From Thioalkalivibrio nitratireducens (GTDB taxonomy: Bacteria > Pseudomonadota > Gammaproteobacteria > Ectothiorhodospirales > Ectothiorhodospiraceae): 20,066 nt of DNA. The translations under genes and the position numbers were made by a program. The stretch covers positions 1 to 20,066 of the forward strand of contig JAABSN010000048.1 of NCBI GenBank assembly GCA_011390385.1, given 5' to 3'. The notes beneath the pieces are model-generated. The model had not been told where the DNA came from, made no database searches, and was given only the letters and a program-made list of their open reading frames with translations. This document shows positions 8,316-15,277 of the stretch, piece by piece (positions within the stretch are counted from its first letter, which is position 1; the number at the start of each line of letters is the position of its first letter).

Positions 8316-8803
8316 TTCGTTTCTCCGCCGTGGGCCTCAGCAAACCAGCTCCCGCTGCGGCCTCCGTGTTTTTCCAGCAAACGCACGCCTTCGATGCGCA
8401 TTCCCCGGTCCACCGCCTTGCACATATCGTAAACGGTCAGCAGGGCGACGCTGACTGCGGTCAGCGCCTCCATCTCGACACCGGTCTGGCTCCGAACTTC
8501 GCAAGTCGCCTGAGCACGGATGTGATCGATACCTGCCTCGAGTTCCAGCGCGACACGGGTCAGCCCGATCGGGTGACACAACGGTATCAGTTCACCCGTG
8601 CGCTTCGCCGCCATGATCCCGGCGACACGCGCAACACCAAGCACGTCGCCCTTGCGGTGATTTCCAGCGCGTATGCGGGCGGCGGTTTCGGCCATCATCT
8701 GGATGCGGCCCTCGGCAATCGCCACACGGTGACTTTCCGGCTTGCCGCCGACATCGACCATATGCGCCTGCCCCGACGCATCAAAATGTGTGAATTCGTT
8801 CAT
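8312..8803 (-). CDS. moaC: MoaC cyclic pyranopterin monophosphate synthase
   Basis: The 163-residue product aligns end to end with E. coli MoaC. MoaC completes formation of cyclic pyranopterin monophosphate from the MoaA product in molybdenum-cofactor biosynthesis. Visible active-site residues include K51 (HRKGDV), H77 (LIPLCHP), and D126 and K129 (YDMCKAV), plus the [10 protein letters not shown] motif. The start [18 protein letters not shown] aligns with E. coli MSQLTHINAAGEAHMVDV. An upstream in-frame ATG at 8833 has no such match, although a GGAGG lies near it, so a 10-residue longer form cannot be fully excluded. The gene diverges from moaD and overlaps asmA by four bases. No moaA or moaB is in the window. 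Confidence 0.95.
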   Translation of the reverse strand: MNEFTHFDASGQAHMVDVGGKPESHRVAIAEGRIQMMAETAARIRAGNHRKGDVLGVARVAGIMAAKRTGELIPLCHPIGLTRVALELEAGIDHIRAQATCEVRSQTGVEMEALTAVSVALLTVYDMCKAVDRGMRIEGVRLLEKHGGRSGSWFAEAHGGETK

Positions 8804-8848
8804 GGCGGTATAATGCGTTACCTGTTCCTCCATGTGTAGAGCCCTATC
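8804..8848 (+). promoter_or_regulatory. moaC/moaDE divergent intergenic region with a perfect -10 box
   Basis: The 45-bp gap contains a consensus TATAAT at 8809-8814 on the plus strand, correctly placed to drive moaD-moaE with a start near 8821. No convincing -35 is seen 16-18 bp upstream; the region there is TGTGTG-like and lies inside the moaC start. An activator may therefore be needed. A transcript for moaC would have to start within or beyond this gap, and I see no clear minus-strand promoter. Confidence 0.4.
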
Positions 8849-9082
8849 GTGACGATTACCGTTCAGTACTTTGCCCGCCTGCGCGAGGACCTGGGCCGGG
8901 ATGGCGATCAGGTCACCGTGACGGAAGGCGTCGGCACCGTGGCAGACGTCTGGACCCATCTCCATCGCCAGGCACCGCCGCCGCGCCTGATGGCCGCCGT
9001 GAACCAGAACCATGCGCGGCTCGACACCCCGGTCGCCGACGGCGATGAAGTCGCGTTCTTTCCGCCGGTGACGGGGGGCTGA
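8849..9082 (+). CDS. moaD: MoaD molybdopterin synthase small (sulfur-carrier) subunit
   Basis: The 77-residue product is a ubiquitin-fold sulfur carrier ending in the diagnostic Gly-Gly (FFPPVTGG, residues 70-77), whose C-terminus is adenylated by MoeB and thiocarboxylated. The opening [11 protein letters not shown] and the ending [12 protein letters not shown] are typical of MoaD. It begins with GTG; homology and the divergent gap support that start. It pairs with MoaE, which follows after only three bases, to form molybdopterin synthase, which inserts the dithiolene sulfurs into cPMP. Confidence 0.95.
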   Translation: MTITVQYFARLREDLGRDGDQVTVTEGVGTVADVWTHLHRQAPPPRLMAAVNQNHARLDTPVADGDEVAFFPPVTGG

Positions 9083-9085
9083 TTC

Positions 9086-9523
9086 ATGGGCGTACGCCTG
9101 ATCGACAAGCCTTTCGACCCCTGGGACCTGGTCCGGGAGCGGGAGTGCGGTCTGCCGATGGAAAAGCTGGGCGCCACCAGCGTCTTCGTCGGACGCATGC
9201 GCGATTTCAATGACGACCACGACGTGCGCGGGATGTTTCTGGAACACTACCCGGGAATGACCGAGCGCGAACTCGAGCGCATTGTCGCCGAGGCGGAATC
9301 CCGCTGGCCATCCATTACCTGCGAAGTCGCGCATCGGATCGGCGTCGTCGATCCCGCCGACACCCTGGTGCTCGTGGCAGTCTGGTCGGCGCATCGTATC
9401 GCCGCCCGCGATGCCTGTGCGGAGATCCTCGAGCGGCTGAAGCACGAGGCGACGTTCTGGAAACGCGAGCGCCGGGCCGATGGCAGCGAGCGCTGGGTTG
9501 AAAGGAACACCCCCGGCCACTGA
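9086..9523 (+). CDS. moaE: MoaE molybdopterin synthase large (catalytic) subunit
   Basis: The 145-residue MoaE contains [28 protein letters not shown] and [21 protein letters not shown]119 ([12 protein letters not shown]) and K126 match the conserved catalytic lysines of E. coli MoaE at the same numbering. It is the catalytic subunit receiving sulfur from MoaD. The gene follows moaD by three bases in one transcription unit. The C-terminus is complete (RWVERN). It converges with the protease gene to its right across a 116-bp gap (9524-9639) where I see no clear terminator. Confidence 0.95.
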   Translation: MGVRLIDKPFDPWDLVRERECGLPMEKLGATSVFVGRMRDFNDDHDVRGMFLEHYPGMTERELERIVAEAESRWPSITCEVAHRIGVVDPADTLVLVAVWSAHRIAARDACAEILERLKHEATFWKRERRADGSERWVERNTPGH

Positions 9524-9639
9524 CCGACCGTCAACCACGAAGCGGCGCGCTTGATCCGACATGCGGACGCCGGCGCCGGTAGCGAGTCGCACAGCCACAC
9601 GCCCCGAGAGATCCCCAACCCCGCCACCGCCGAGGTTCG

Positions 9640-10983
9640 TTACTGCAGCATCAGGAAGAACGCGCTGTTGCCGCGCTGCACGTTCAGCAACAACCCGCCG
9701 CGGCCAGCCTCGGCTGCCGCCGCCAAATCCTCGAGTTGCGTGATTTCGCGCCGGTTCAGGGACAGAATCAGGTCCCCGGCGCGCAGTCCGGCCCGCCCGG
9801 CGAGCGACCGGGATTCGACTGCGGAGATCCGGATCCGTGCTGTTCCGTCGCGATCCAGCACCCGCTCGAAGCGGATACCCGCCAGCCGTGGGTCCACGCT
9901 TCCGCCGTCGATCTCCTGCACCTTCGGAGCCTCGATTCGGACAGGCACCACCTGCGTTCGGCCATTACGCAGTATGGTCAGCCGCACGTCACTGCCCGCG
10001 CGCAGAAGCCCGATCCGGTTGCGGAGGTCAGTCGCACCGCGCACCCGGCGACCATCGACCTCCAGCACCACATCACCCGACCTCAGGCCAGCCCGCTCGG
10101 CTGGTGTCCCGCTTTCCACCCGGGTCACCACGGCACCATTGGTGATCTGCAGCGAGAAGGCCTGCGCCAGTTCCGGAGTCAGATCCTGCATCGCGATTCC
10201 CAGTTGGCCCCGCTTCACCGCACCATCGGCCATCAGATGCTCCTGAACCAACCGGGCCATGTTGATCGGAATGGCGAATCCGATCCCGATGTTACCGCCC
10301 CCGCGGGCCAGAATGGCGGTGTTGATCCCGATCAGTTCGCCACGCAGGTTGACCAGCGGGCCACCGGAGTTACCGGGGTTGATCGATGCATCGGTCTGGA
10401 TGAAATCCTCGAATCCCTCAATGCCCAGCCCGCTTCGGCCCAGCGCACTGACGATCCCGCTGGTGACCGTCTGGCCCAGACCAAACGGGTTGCCGATTGC
10501 CACGACGAAATCGCCCACACGGAGATCGTCGGAATCAGCGTACGGCAGCGCGTGCAGATCTTCGGCGTCGATCCGGATCAGCGCGACATCCGTTTCCCGG
10601 TCGGCGCCGATCACCTCGGCATCGAAACGGCGACCATCGTGCAGCGTGACCAGGATTTCGTCGGCACGCTCGATCACATGGTTGTTGGTGAGAATCAGGC
10701 CCCGCTCCGCATCCACGATCACCCCTGAACCGAGCCCCTGCCGGCTCCGCTCGCGCGGCTGCGACGGGAGGTCGAAAAAACGCCGGAAGAACGGGTCGTC
10801 GAACAACGGACTGATCGACTCGACCACCAGCGCGCGGGTGGAGACATTGACCACCGCCGGCACGGCGCGCTCGAGCATCGGCGCCAGTGTCGGCAACGGC
10901 TGCCCCTCAACTGCCGCGGGCAACTGCGCATGCACCGGAGATGCCGCCAGAAACAGGGAAAGAAACAGGAGAATCGTCTTCAT
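9640..10983 (-). CDS. degQ: DegQ/DegP (HtrA) family periplasmic serine endoprotease
   Basis: The product has 447 residues. Residues 1-19 form a signal peptide ([15 protein letters not shown], cleavage before QLPAA). The trypsin-like domain carries the full triad H102 (LTNNHVI), D132 (ETDVALI) and S206 ([10 protein letters not shown]). Two PDZ domains follow, at about 245-335 and 350-447. The LA-loop region ([15 protein letters not shown]) is short, more like DegQ than DegP. It degrades and may chaperone misfolded periplasmic proteins. ATG 10983 is preferred to an in-frame TTG at 10992 because GAGG sits at proper distance and the signal peptide begins MKTILL. The position downstream of hsp20 and cbpA makes a quality-control cluster. 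Whether it is DegQ or another Do-type paralogue cannot be decided here. Confidence 0.93.
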   Translation of the reverse strand: MKTILLFLSLFLAASPVHAQLPAAVEGQPLPTLAPMLERAVPAVVNVSTRALVVESISPLFDDPFFRRFFDLPSQPRERSRQGLGSGVIVDAERGLILTNNHVIERADEILVTLHDGRRFDAEVIGADRETDVALIRIDAEDLHALPYADSDDLRVGDFVVAIGNPFGLGQTVTSGIVSALGRSGLGIEGFEDFIQTDASINPGNSGGPLVNLRGELIGINTAILARGGGNIGIGFAIPINMARLVQEHLMADGAVKRGQLGIAMQDLTPELAQAFSLQITNGAVVTRVESGTPAERAGLRSGDVVLEVDGRRVRGATDLRNRIGLLRAGSDVRLTILRNGRTQVVPVRIEAPKVQEIDGGSVDPRLAGIRFERVLDRDGTARIRISAVESRSLAGRAGLRAGDLILSLNRREITQLEDLAAAAEAGRGGLLLNVQRGNSAFFLMLQ

Positions 10984-11018
10984 GGTGACCAACCTCGCTC
11001 TTGCTTAGCGTGAACGCC

Positions 11019-11127
11019 CGTAGGGTGCCGTGAGGCGCAGCCGAACCGCACCGATACCATGCAAGCCCCGATCCCGGGCTCCCGGGCCTCCAACGGTGCA
11101 ATTCGCTGTGCTCATTGGCACCCTACG
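11019..11127. repeat. Pair of inverted REP-like elements (BIME-like) between degQ and cbpA
   Basis: A plus-strand unit at 11019-11053 starts CGTAGGGTGCC and its bases 11024-11052 fold into a hairpin (GGTGC...GGC-GCA-GCC...GCACC). A second unit of similar sequence lies in the opposite orientation at 11095-11127, ending GGCACCCTACG. The two outer arms are an exact 11-bp inverted repeat about 87 bp apart. Between them is a CCCGGG-CT-CCCGGG palindrome. The layout resembles paired REP elements. Confidence 0.6.
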
Positions 11128-11138
11128 CCTACGCTTTT

Positions 11139-11161
11139 CATGCTTCCGGGTGGCAAGCATG
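11139..11161. repeat. Hairpin just downstream of cbpA
   Basis: An exact 7-bp inverted repeat, CATGCTT and AAGCATG, has a 9-base loop. It is 37 bp past the cbpA stop on the minus strand. No T-run follows on either strand, so it is not a standard intrinsic terminator. It may protect the 3' end of cbpA mRNA. Confidence 0.4.
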
Positions 11162-11197
11162 GCCATGAGAGTTAGGCGCGCTCCTGCGGGTTCCTGC

Positions 11198-12088
11198 TTA
11201 CGGCCGCAAGCGCGATCGGGGCTGGAAATCGGAGGTCCTGGCCATTTCCTCATACCACGCTCCCGCCTCTTCCACGGGCGGCACCTCGATCATCAAGCGC
11301 AGGAAGAGATCTCCGGCAGTCTTGCCCGGAAGGCCCCGTCCCTTTAGCCGCATCACCTTACCGGACTGTGTGCCGGGCGGAACCTTCAGATGTACCATGC
11401 CCTGCGGGGTTGGGGCCTCGATCGTCGCACCCAGCGCGGCCTCCCAGGGCGTGACGGGGAGATCCCGATGAAGATCGCTGCCATCGAGCCGATAGCGCGG
11501 ATCGGGCAGCACACGAACTTCGAGCAACAGATCCCCGGAAGCGCCGCCACCGGTTCCCGGCTCTCCCTGACCGCGCACGCGCAGACGGAGCCCATTGTGC
11601 GCACCGGCCGGGATACGCACTCTCCTGCCAGCTCCGTTGCTGCCACCGCTGACCGTCACCTCCGTTCCATGCATGGCCTGATCCAGCGTGATCTTCGCGA
11701 TCGCCGAGCGATCCGCCCCACGCATCTGGAAGCCTGCTCCGGAACGGCCACCGCGGGCACCGAACATCGATTCGAAGAAGTCCGAGAAGCCATCGAAGCC
11801 CGCTCCCCCGGAACTTCCCCCGCCAGCGCGACCGGCCCAACCCGGAGGCGGACGGAAGTCCTGCCCGGCGCGCCAGTTGGCACCCAGCCGGTCGTAGGCG
11901 CTCCGCTTCTCTCGATCGCTGAGCACTTCGTTGGCTTCGTTCACTTCCTTGAAACGGGCCTCGGCATCCGCCTCGGTACTGACGTCGGGATGGTACATCC
12001 GGGCAAGGCGCCGGTACGCCTTCTTGATTTCATCCTGGCCCGCCGAGCGCGGCACGCCAAGAATCTTGTAGTAATCCTTGTATTCCAT
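11198..12088 (-). CDS. cbpA: CbpA-type J-domain co-chaperone (class B DnaJ-like, no zinc finger)
   Basis: The product has 296 residues. Residues 1-69 form the J domain with the HPD motif at H33-P34-D35 that stimulates the DnaK ATPase. A Gly/Phe-rich linker follows (about 75-125: [26 protein letters not shown]). Then come two beta-sandwich substrate-binding domains ([15 protein letters not shown] from about 131; [20 protein letters not shown] from about 208). There is no cysteine anywhere, so the zinc finger of true DnaJ is absent, as in E. coli CbpA (306 residues). It would work with DnaK and, in E. coli, the protein also binds curved DNA. It lies between hsp20 and a DegQ-type protease. The ribosome site is only a weak GACGGGG. 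Confidence 0.92.
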   Translation of the reverse strand: MEYKDYYKILGVPRSAGQDEIKKAYRRLARMYHPDVSTEADAEARFKEVNEANEVLSDREKRSAYDRLGANWRAGQDFRPPPGWAGRAGGGSSGGAGFDGFSDFFESMFGARGGRSGAGFQMRGADRSAIAKITLDQAMHGTEVTVSGGSNGAGRRVRIPAGAHNGLRLRVRGQGEPGTGGGASGDLLLEVRVLPDPRYRLDGSDLHRDLPVTPWEAALGATIEAPTPQGMVHLKVPPGTQSGKVMRLKGRGLPGKTAGDLFLRLMIEVPPVEEAGAWYEEMARTSDFQPRSRLRP

Positions 12089-12291
12089 AGCCGGCCCCGT
12101 CAGGAAGAAACGCGTGAATGTGGCTTCAAAGGCAGATACCCCCGTGCGAACGATGATGCCCCCGGATCAACGGGCAAGTCGAGAAACGCCGTCCGGGTGC
12201 CCGAGCGGCGCGCTCGCGAGCAATGCGAATCGTGATGACCTCGGCGCGGGGCGGGCCAGCGCTGAATGGGCGCACCTCAGTCCAGAACGAC

Positions 12292-12326
12292 CGGGCACCG
12301 TACCATCCCGGCAGGTGCGGTGCCCG
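12292..12326. repeat. Perfect 9-bp inverted repeat (REP-like hairpin) between cbpA and hsp20
   Basis: CGGGCACCG and CGGTGCCCG are separated by 17 bases inside the 286-bp gap 12089-12374. No T-run follows on the minus strand, so it is not an ordinary terminator. It could be an mRNA-stabilising or REP-like element placed 49 bp after the hsp20 stop. Otherwise I see no gene and no convincing cbpA promoter in the gap. Confidence 0.6.
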
Positions 12327-12374
12327 AATAGCGGCCAAGGCGTTTCAGGTCGCATCGGCCACTGGCAAGGCGGC

Positions 12375-12806
12375 TCAGCTCTCGACCGAAATCCGCCGCG
12401 GCTGTACCTTGGCCTGTTTCGGAATCCGCACTTCGAGCACCCCATTCTGGCAACGTGCGGAAATATTGTCGGAATCGGCCGTATCCGGCAGCGCGAACCG
12501 GCGGAAGAAGGTGCCACGCACGCGCTCGACACGCTTGTAGTTCTTGCCCTCTTCCTTGCTTTCGTGCTGGCGCTCGCCGCGGATGGTGAGCACACCGCTC
12601 TCCATGTTCACTTCGATATCCTTCGGGTCGACTCCGGGCAGATCGGCATGCAGCACATAGCCATCCGGCTCCTCGCGGATATCCACCGCAGGACTCCAGT
12701 CGGCGGTGATCGCCGGCTCTTCGCTGCCACCACCGTCCTGCAGACGCTCGAGTTCCCGCGACAACTGGTTCAACAGGCTCCAGGGTTCGTAACGCATCAG
12801 TGCCAT
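12375..12806 (-). CDS. Hsp20/alpha-crystallin small heat-shock protein
   Basis: The 143-residue product has a short N-terminal arm (MRYEPWSLLNQLSRELERL) typical of bacterial class-A small heat-shock proteins. The alpha-crystallin domain spans about residues 37-130 (PAVDIREEPDGYVLHADLPG; GVLTIRGERQ; NGVLEVRIPK). A C-terminal IXV anchor (RISVES) would dock onto neighbouring dimers in the oligomer. The protein is an ATP-independent holdase for unfolding cytosolic proteins. The ribosome site GGAGG is 7 bases from the ATG. The gene is preceded by a sigma32-type promoter, and cbpA and degQ follow on the same strand. Confidence 0.95.
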   Translation of the reverse strand: MALMRYEPWSLLNQLSRELERLQDGGGSEEPAITADWSPAVDIREEPDGYVLHADLPGVDPKDIEVNMESGVLTIRGERQHESKEEGKNYKRVERVRGTFFRRFALPDTADSDNISARCQNGVLEVRIPKQAKVQPRRISVES

Positions 12807-12847
12807 GATTTTGCCTCCAATCGATGTCTGTCGTTTACCTGACAGAA

Positions 12848-12875
12848 AACTGGGGGTCGGGAGCGGGTTTTCAAG
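12848..12875 (-). promoter_or_regulatory. Sigma32 (RpoH) heat-shock promoter of hsp20
   Basis: The minus strand reads CTTGAAA (12875-12869), a 13-bp spacer and CCCCAGTT (12855-12848). This is a near-exact match to the RpoH consensus CTTGAAA-N13-CCCCATNT. It falls in the short gap between yicC and hsp20, and the transcript would begin about 35-40 nt before the hsp20 ATG. The leader holds a small hairpin (TCTGTC-loop-GACAGA) ahead of the ribosome site. Confidence 0.85.
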
Positions 12876-12899
12876 GGCTTCGCGGCACCCGCAAGGGCC

Positions 12900-13766
12900 C
12901 TATTCGATGTTCTGAACCTGTTCGCGCATCTGTTCCGTCAACACCTTCATCTCCATCGCCACCCGGGTCGTTTCGAGATCATGAGATTTCGAGCCGATGG
13001 TGTTGGCTTCGCGGTTGAACTCCTGCATCAGAAAGTCCAGCCGCCGGCCAACGGGCTCCTCCCGCCCCAGAATCTCGCGCATCGCAGCGATATGGCCGTC
13101 GAGACGATCCAGCTCTTCGTCGACATCCAGGCGTTGCGCCAGCAACGCAATCTCCTGCTCGAGCCGTTGTGGGTCCAGGGTCAGATCGAGTTCAGCAACG
13201 CGGGCACGCAGGCGTTCGCGCTGCTCTTCCACGATCGCAGCACGCCGACCGCGCAGTTCCTGGAGTAGTCCTTCGAACAGATCCAGACGGCTTTCCAGCG
13301 CCCGGCGAAGAACATCGCCCTCCGCTTCCCGCATCGCGGACAGGTCCGCAATGGCCGCTTTCAGGCCCTGCAGGACCGACGTCCGCAATGGCTCGACGTC
13401 GAACGGAGTATCGCGCTGGATGATTCCGGGCCAGGTCAGGATATCCAGCGCCGACACCCGAGCCCCGTTCACCATCATCTGATCGATTTCCCGGATGGTC
13501 GTGATCAGTGCCTTGGCACGGGCCGGGTCGAACCGGATTGCCGGATCTTCCTCCGGGCGCTCGACACGCAGCGCGGCGTCCACCTTGCCCCGTCCCAGGG
13601 ACCGTTGCAGCATTGCACGGATATCCGCCTCCAACGCCCGCAGCGAGTCCGGAATCTGTATCCGGAGATCCAGGTAGCGGTGGTTGACACTCCTGAGTTC
13701 CCACACGAGAGACTGCCCTTCGGCCTCGGTATCATGGCGTGCGAAGCCGGTCATGCTGGCGATCAT
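12900..13766 (-). CDS. yicC: YicC/YloC family endoribonuclease
   Basis: The 288-residue product is almost the length of E. coli YicC (287). The N-terminal domain starts MIASMTGFAR and contains WELRSVNHRYLDLRIQIP, both signatures of the family. The C-terminal DUF1732 part includes EEQRERLRARV, RLDGHIAAMREIL and the ending DFLMQEFNREANTIGSKS. YicC proteins are now regarded as endoribonucleases acting in RNA and small-RNA decay. The start at 13766 fits the E. coli N-terminus MIRSMTAYAR and has an AGGGG ribosome site; the longer open frame (to 13958) overlaps rph and is not credible. The gene diverges from rph as in E. coli, consistent with a shared RNA-metabolism theme. Confidence 0.94.
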   Translation of the reverse strand: MIASMTGFARHDTEAEGQSLVWELRSVNHRYLDLRIQIPDSLRALEADIRAMLQRSLGRGKVDAALRVERPEEDPAIRFDPARAKALITTIREIDQMMVNGARVSALDILTWPGIIQRDTPFDVEPLRTSVLQGLKAAIADLSAMREAEGDVLRRALESRLDLFEGLLQELRGRRAAIVEEQRERLRARVAELDLTLDPQRLEQEIALLAQRLDVDEELDRLDGHIAAMREILGREEPVGRRLDFLMQEFNREANTIGSKSHDLETTRVAMEMKVLTEQMREQVQNIE

Positions 13767-13841
13767 GTGAATTCCCCTGCTGGTGGTGGCGCACGCAACG
13801 CTGATGGTTGCGCGGGTATCGCGAGAATGGCTTTGGTGCAC

Positions 13842-13877
13842 ATTGTAGACGCATGCGCCGATCGGCTCCCGTATACT
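13842..13877. promoter_or_regulatory. Candidate divergent -10 boxes in the yicC/rph intergenic region
   Basis: The 142-bp gap 13767-13908 contains TATACT at 13872-13877 on the plus strand (toward rph) and TACAAT at 13847-13842 on the minus strand (toward yicC). Neither has a good -35 at normal spacing, so these are only candidates. Confidence 0.3.
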
Positions 13878-13908
13878 GCGCGGCCCATTCAAGCTTCGAG
13901 GAAAGCCC

Positions 13909-14625
13909 ATGCGCCCCAGCGGCCGCCAGCCGGACCAGATGCGCCTGGTTCGCTTCACGCGTCATTTCACCCGTCATGCCGAAGGCTCGGTACTGGTCGA
14001 GTTCGGCGAAACACGCGTGCTCTGCACCGCGACCGTCGAGACCCGCGTACCGCCGTTTCTGAAGGGCAAGGGCCGCGGCTGGGTCACTGCCGAATACGGA
14101 ATGCTGCCCCGTGCCACCCACGACCGCATGGTGCGTGAATCGGCGCGTGGCAAGCAGGGTGGGCGCACGCTGGAAATACAACGGCTGATCGGCCGCGCCC
14201 TGCGCGCGGTGGTCGACCTGGACGCGATGGGCGAGCGTCAGATCATCCTCGATTGCGATGTACTGCAGGCCGATGGGGGAACCCGGACCGCGGCCATCAG
14301 CGGCGGATATGTAGCGCTTTGCGATGCCGTGAAGCACGGCATGAACAAGGGCATTTTCAAGAAGAACCCTTTGCATGGTCAGCTTGCGGCAATCTCCGTC
14401 GGGATCTTCCAGGGAATGCCAGTCCTCGACCTGGACTATGACGAGGATTCGCAGGCCGAAACCGACATGAACCTGGTGATGAACGAGGCCGGCGGCGTGA
14501 TCGAGATTCAGGGCACCGCGGAAGGGCACGCATTCCGCAGGGATGAACTGGACGCGATGCTCGAACTTGGCGAAAAAGGAATCCGCGAAATCATGATCAG
14601 GCAGCAGGAAGTCCTGGCGGACTGA
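13909..14625 (+). CDS. rph: RNase PH (tRNA 3'-end phosphorolytic exoribonuclease)
   Basis: The 238-residue product has the RNase PH fold. It includes [41 protein letters not shown] and [16 protein letters not shown]86 and R126 (GGTRTAA) are the phosphate-binding arginines, and the acidic cluster D178, D180 and D186 ([13 protein letters not shown]) belongs to the active site. It trims nucleotides after the CCA end of tRNA precursors and takes part in rRNA decay. A GAGGAAA ribosome site precedes the ATG. Unlike the frameshifted gene of E. coli K-12, this one is intact to the family-typical C-terminus. It heads a tightly spaced plus-strand run through rof. Confidence 0.97.
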   Translation: MRPSGRQPDQMRLVRFTRHFTRHAEGSVLVEFGETRVLCTATVETRVPPFLKGKGRGWVTAEYGMLPRATHDRMVRESARGKQGGRTLEIQRLIGRALRAVVDLDAMGERQIILDCDVLQADGGTRTAAISGGYVALCDAVKHGMNKGIFKKNPLHGQLAAISVGIFQGMPVLDLDYDEDSQAETDMNLVMNEAGGVIEIQGTAEGHAFRRDELDAMLELGEKGIREIMIRQQEVLAD

Positions 14626-14639
14626 TCTCGGGGGAGCCC

Positions 14640-15245
14640 ATGAAACGAATCGTCCTGGCATCCGGTAACGCCGGAAAGATCCGCGAACTCACCGAACTGC
14701 TCAGTCCCATCGGTCTGGAAGTCGTACCCCAGTCGCATTGGCAGGTCGAAGAATGCGAGGAAACCGGCCTGACCTTCGTGGAGAACGCAATCCTCAAGGC
14801 ACGCAATGCGGCCCGCCATACCGGGCTGCCGGCGCTGGCCGATGATTCCGGAATCGAGGTGGATCACCTGCAGGGGCAGCCCGGCATTTACTCGGCTCGC
14901 TATTCGGGCTCCGACGGCGACGACCAGAAAAACAATGAAAAGCTCCTGGCTGCGATGCAGGGCGTACCGCAGGGCCAACGGACCGCTCGCTTCCGCTGCG
15001 TGATGGCGTTCCTGGAGCATGCCGAGGATCCTTCTCCCATGCTGACCGAAGGCACATGGGAAGGCGTCGTCGCTTCGGAGCCGGCGGGGAACCGCGGCTT
15101 CGGCTACGACTCGGTCTTTCATCTGCCCGAATTCGGCTGCACCTCTGCTGAACTCCCCGATGCGGAAAAGAACCGGCTCAGTCATCGCGGCCAGGCGGTT
15201 CGCGCCATGGCGGAGCGTCTGCGACTCCGGCTCGGGTCGAATTGA
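14640..15245 (+). CDS. rdgB: RdgB dITP/XTP pyrophosphatase
   Basis: The 201-residue product is a Ham1-family nucleotide house-cleaning enzyme. It hydrolyses dITP, XTP and related non-canonical purine nucleotides to the monophosphate, keeping them out of DNA and RNA. Visible motifs are IVLASGNAGKIRE (4-16), TFVENAILKARNA, the metal/base residues D68-D69 (ALADDSGIEVD), AGNRGFGYDSVF and LSHRGQAVRAM. The ribosome site GGGGGAG is close to the ATG, 14 bp after rph. The pairing of rdgB with hemW is also seen in E. coli. The stop overlaps or nearly abuts the next gene. Confidence 0.97.
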   Translation: MKRIVLASGNAGKIRELTELLSPIGLEVVPQSHWQVEECEETGLTFVENAILKARNAARHTGLPALADDSGIEVDHLQGQPGIYSARYSGSDGDDQKNNEKLLAAMQGVPQGQRTARFRCVMAFLEHAEDPSPMLTEGTWEGVVASEPAGNRGFGYDSVFHLPEFGCTSAELPDAEKNRLSHRGQAVRAMAERLRLRLGSN

Positions 15246-15277
15246 GAAACAGCGCGGGGAAACCCAGCCAGTGCGCC

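Noticed and set aside
6111..8432. 773-residue open frame antisense to asmA
   Set aside because: It is an open frame created by high G+C composition opposite a strongly conserved AsmA gene; the translation has no family signature, no start context and no domain logic.
8312..9598. 428-residue open frame extending moaC upstream
   Set aside because: Only the last 163 residues are MoaC. The extra part is antisense to moaD and moaE, which are clearly real, so the start is set at 8803.
11139..11161. Hairpin read as an intrinsic terminator
   Set aside because: No T-run follows it on either strand.
12089..12374. Small genes in the hsp20-cbpA gap (for example the 70-residue frame at 12126-12338)
   Set aside because: No ribosome site, Arg-rich noise-like composition, and the frame spans the hairpin repeat.
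12900..13958. Longer yicC starting at 13958
   Set aside because: The extension overlaps rph on the other strand and does not match the family N-terminus; MIASMTGFAR at 13766 does.
13732..14661. 309-residue frame antisense to rph
   Set aside because: Opposite RNase PH with intact catalytic residues; composition artefact.
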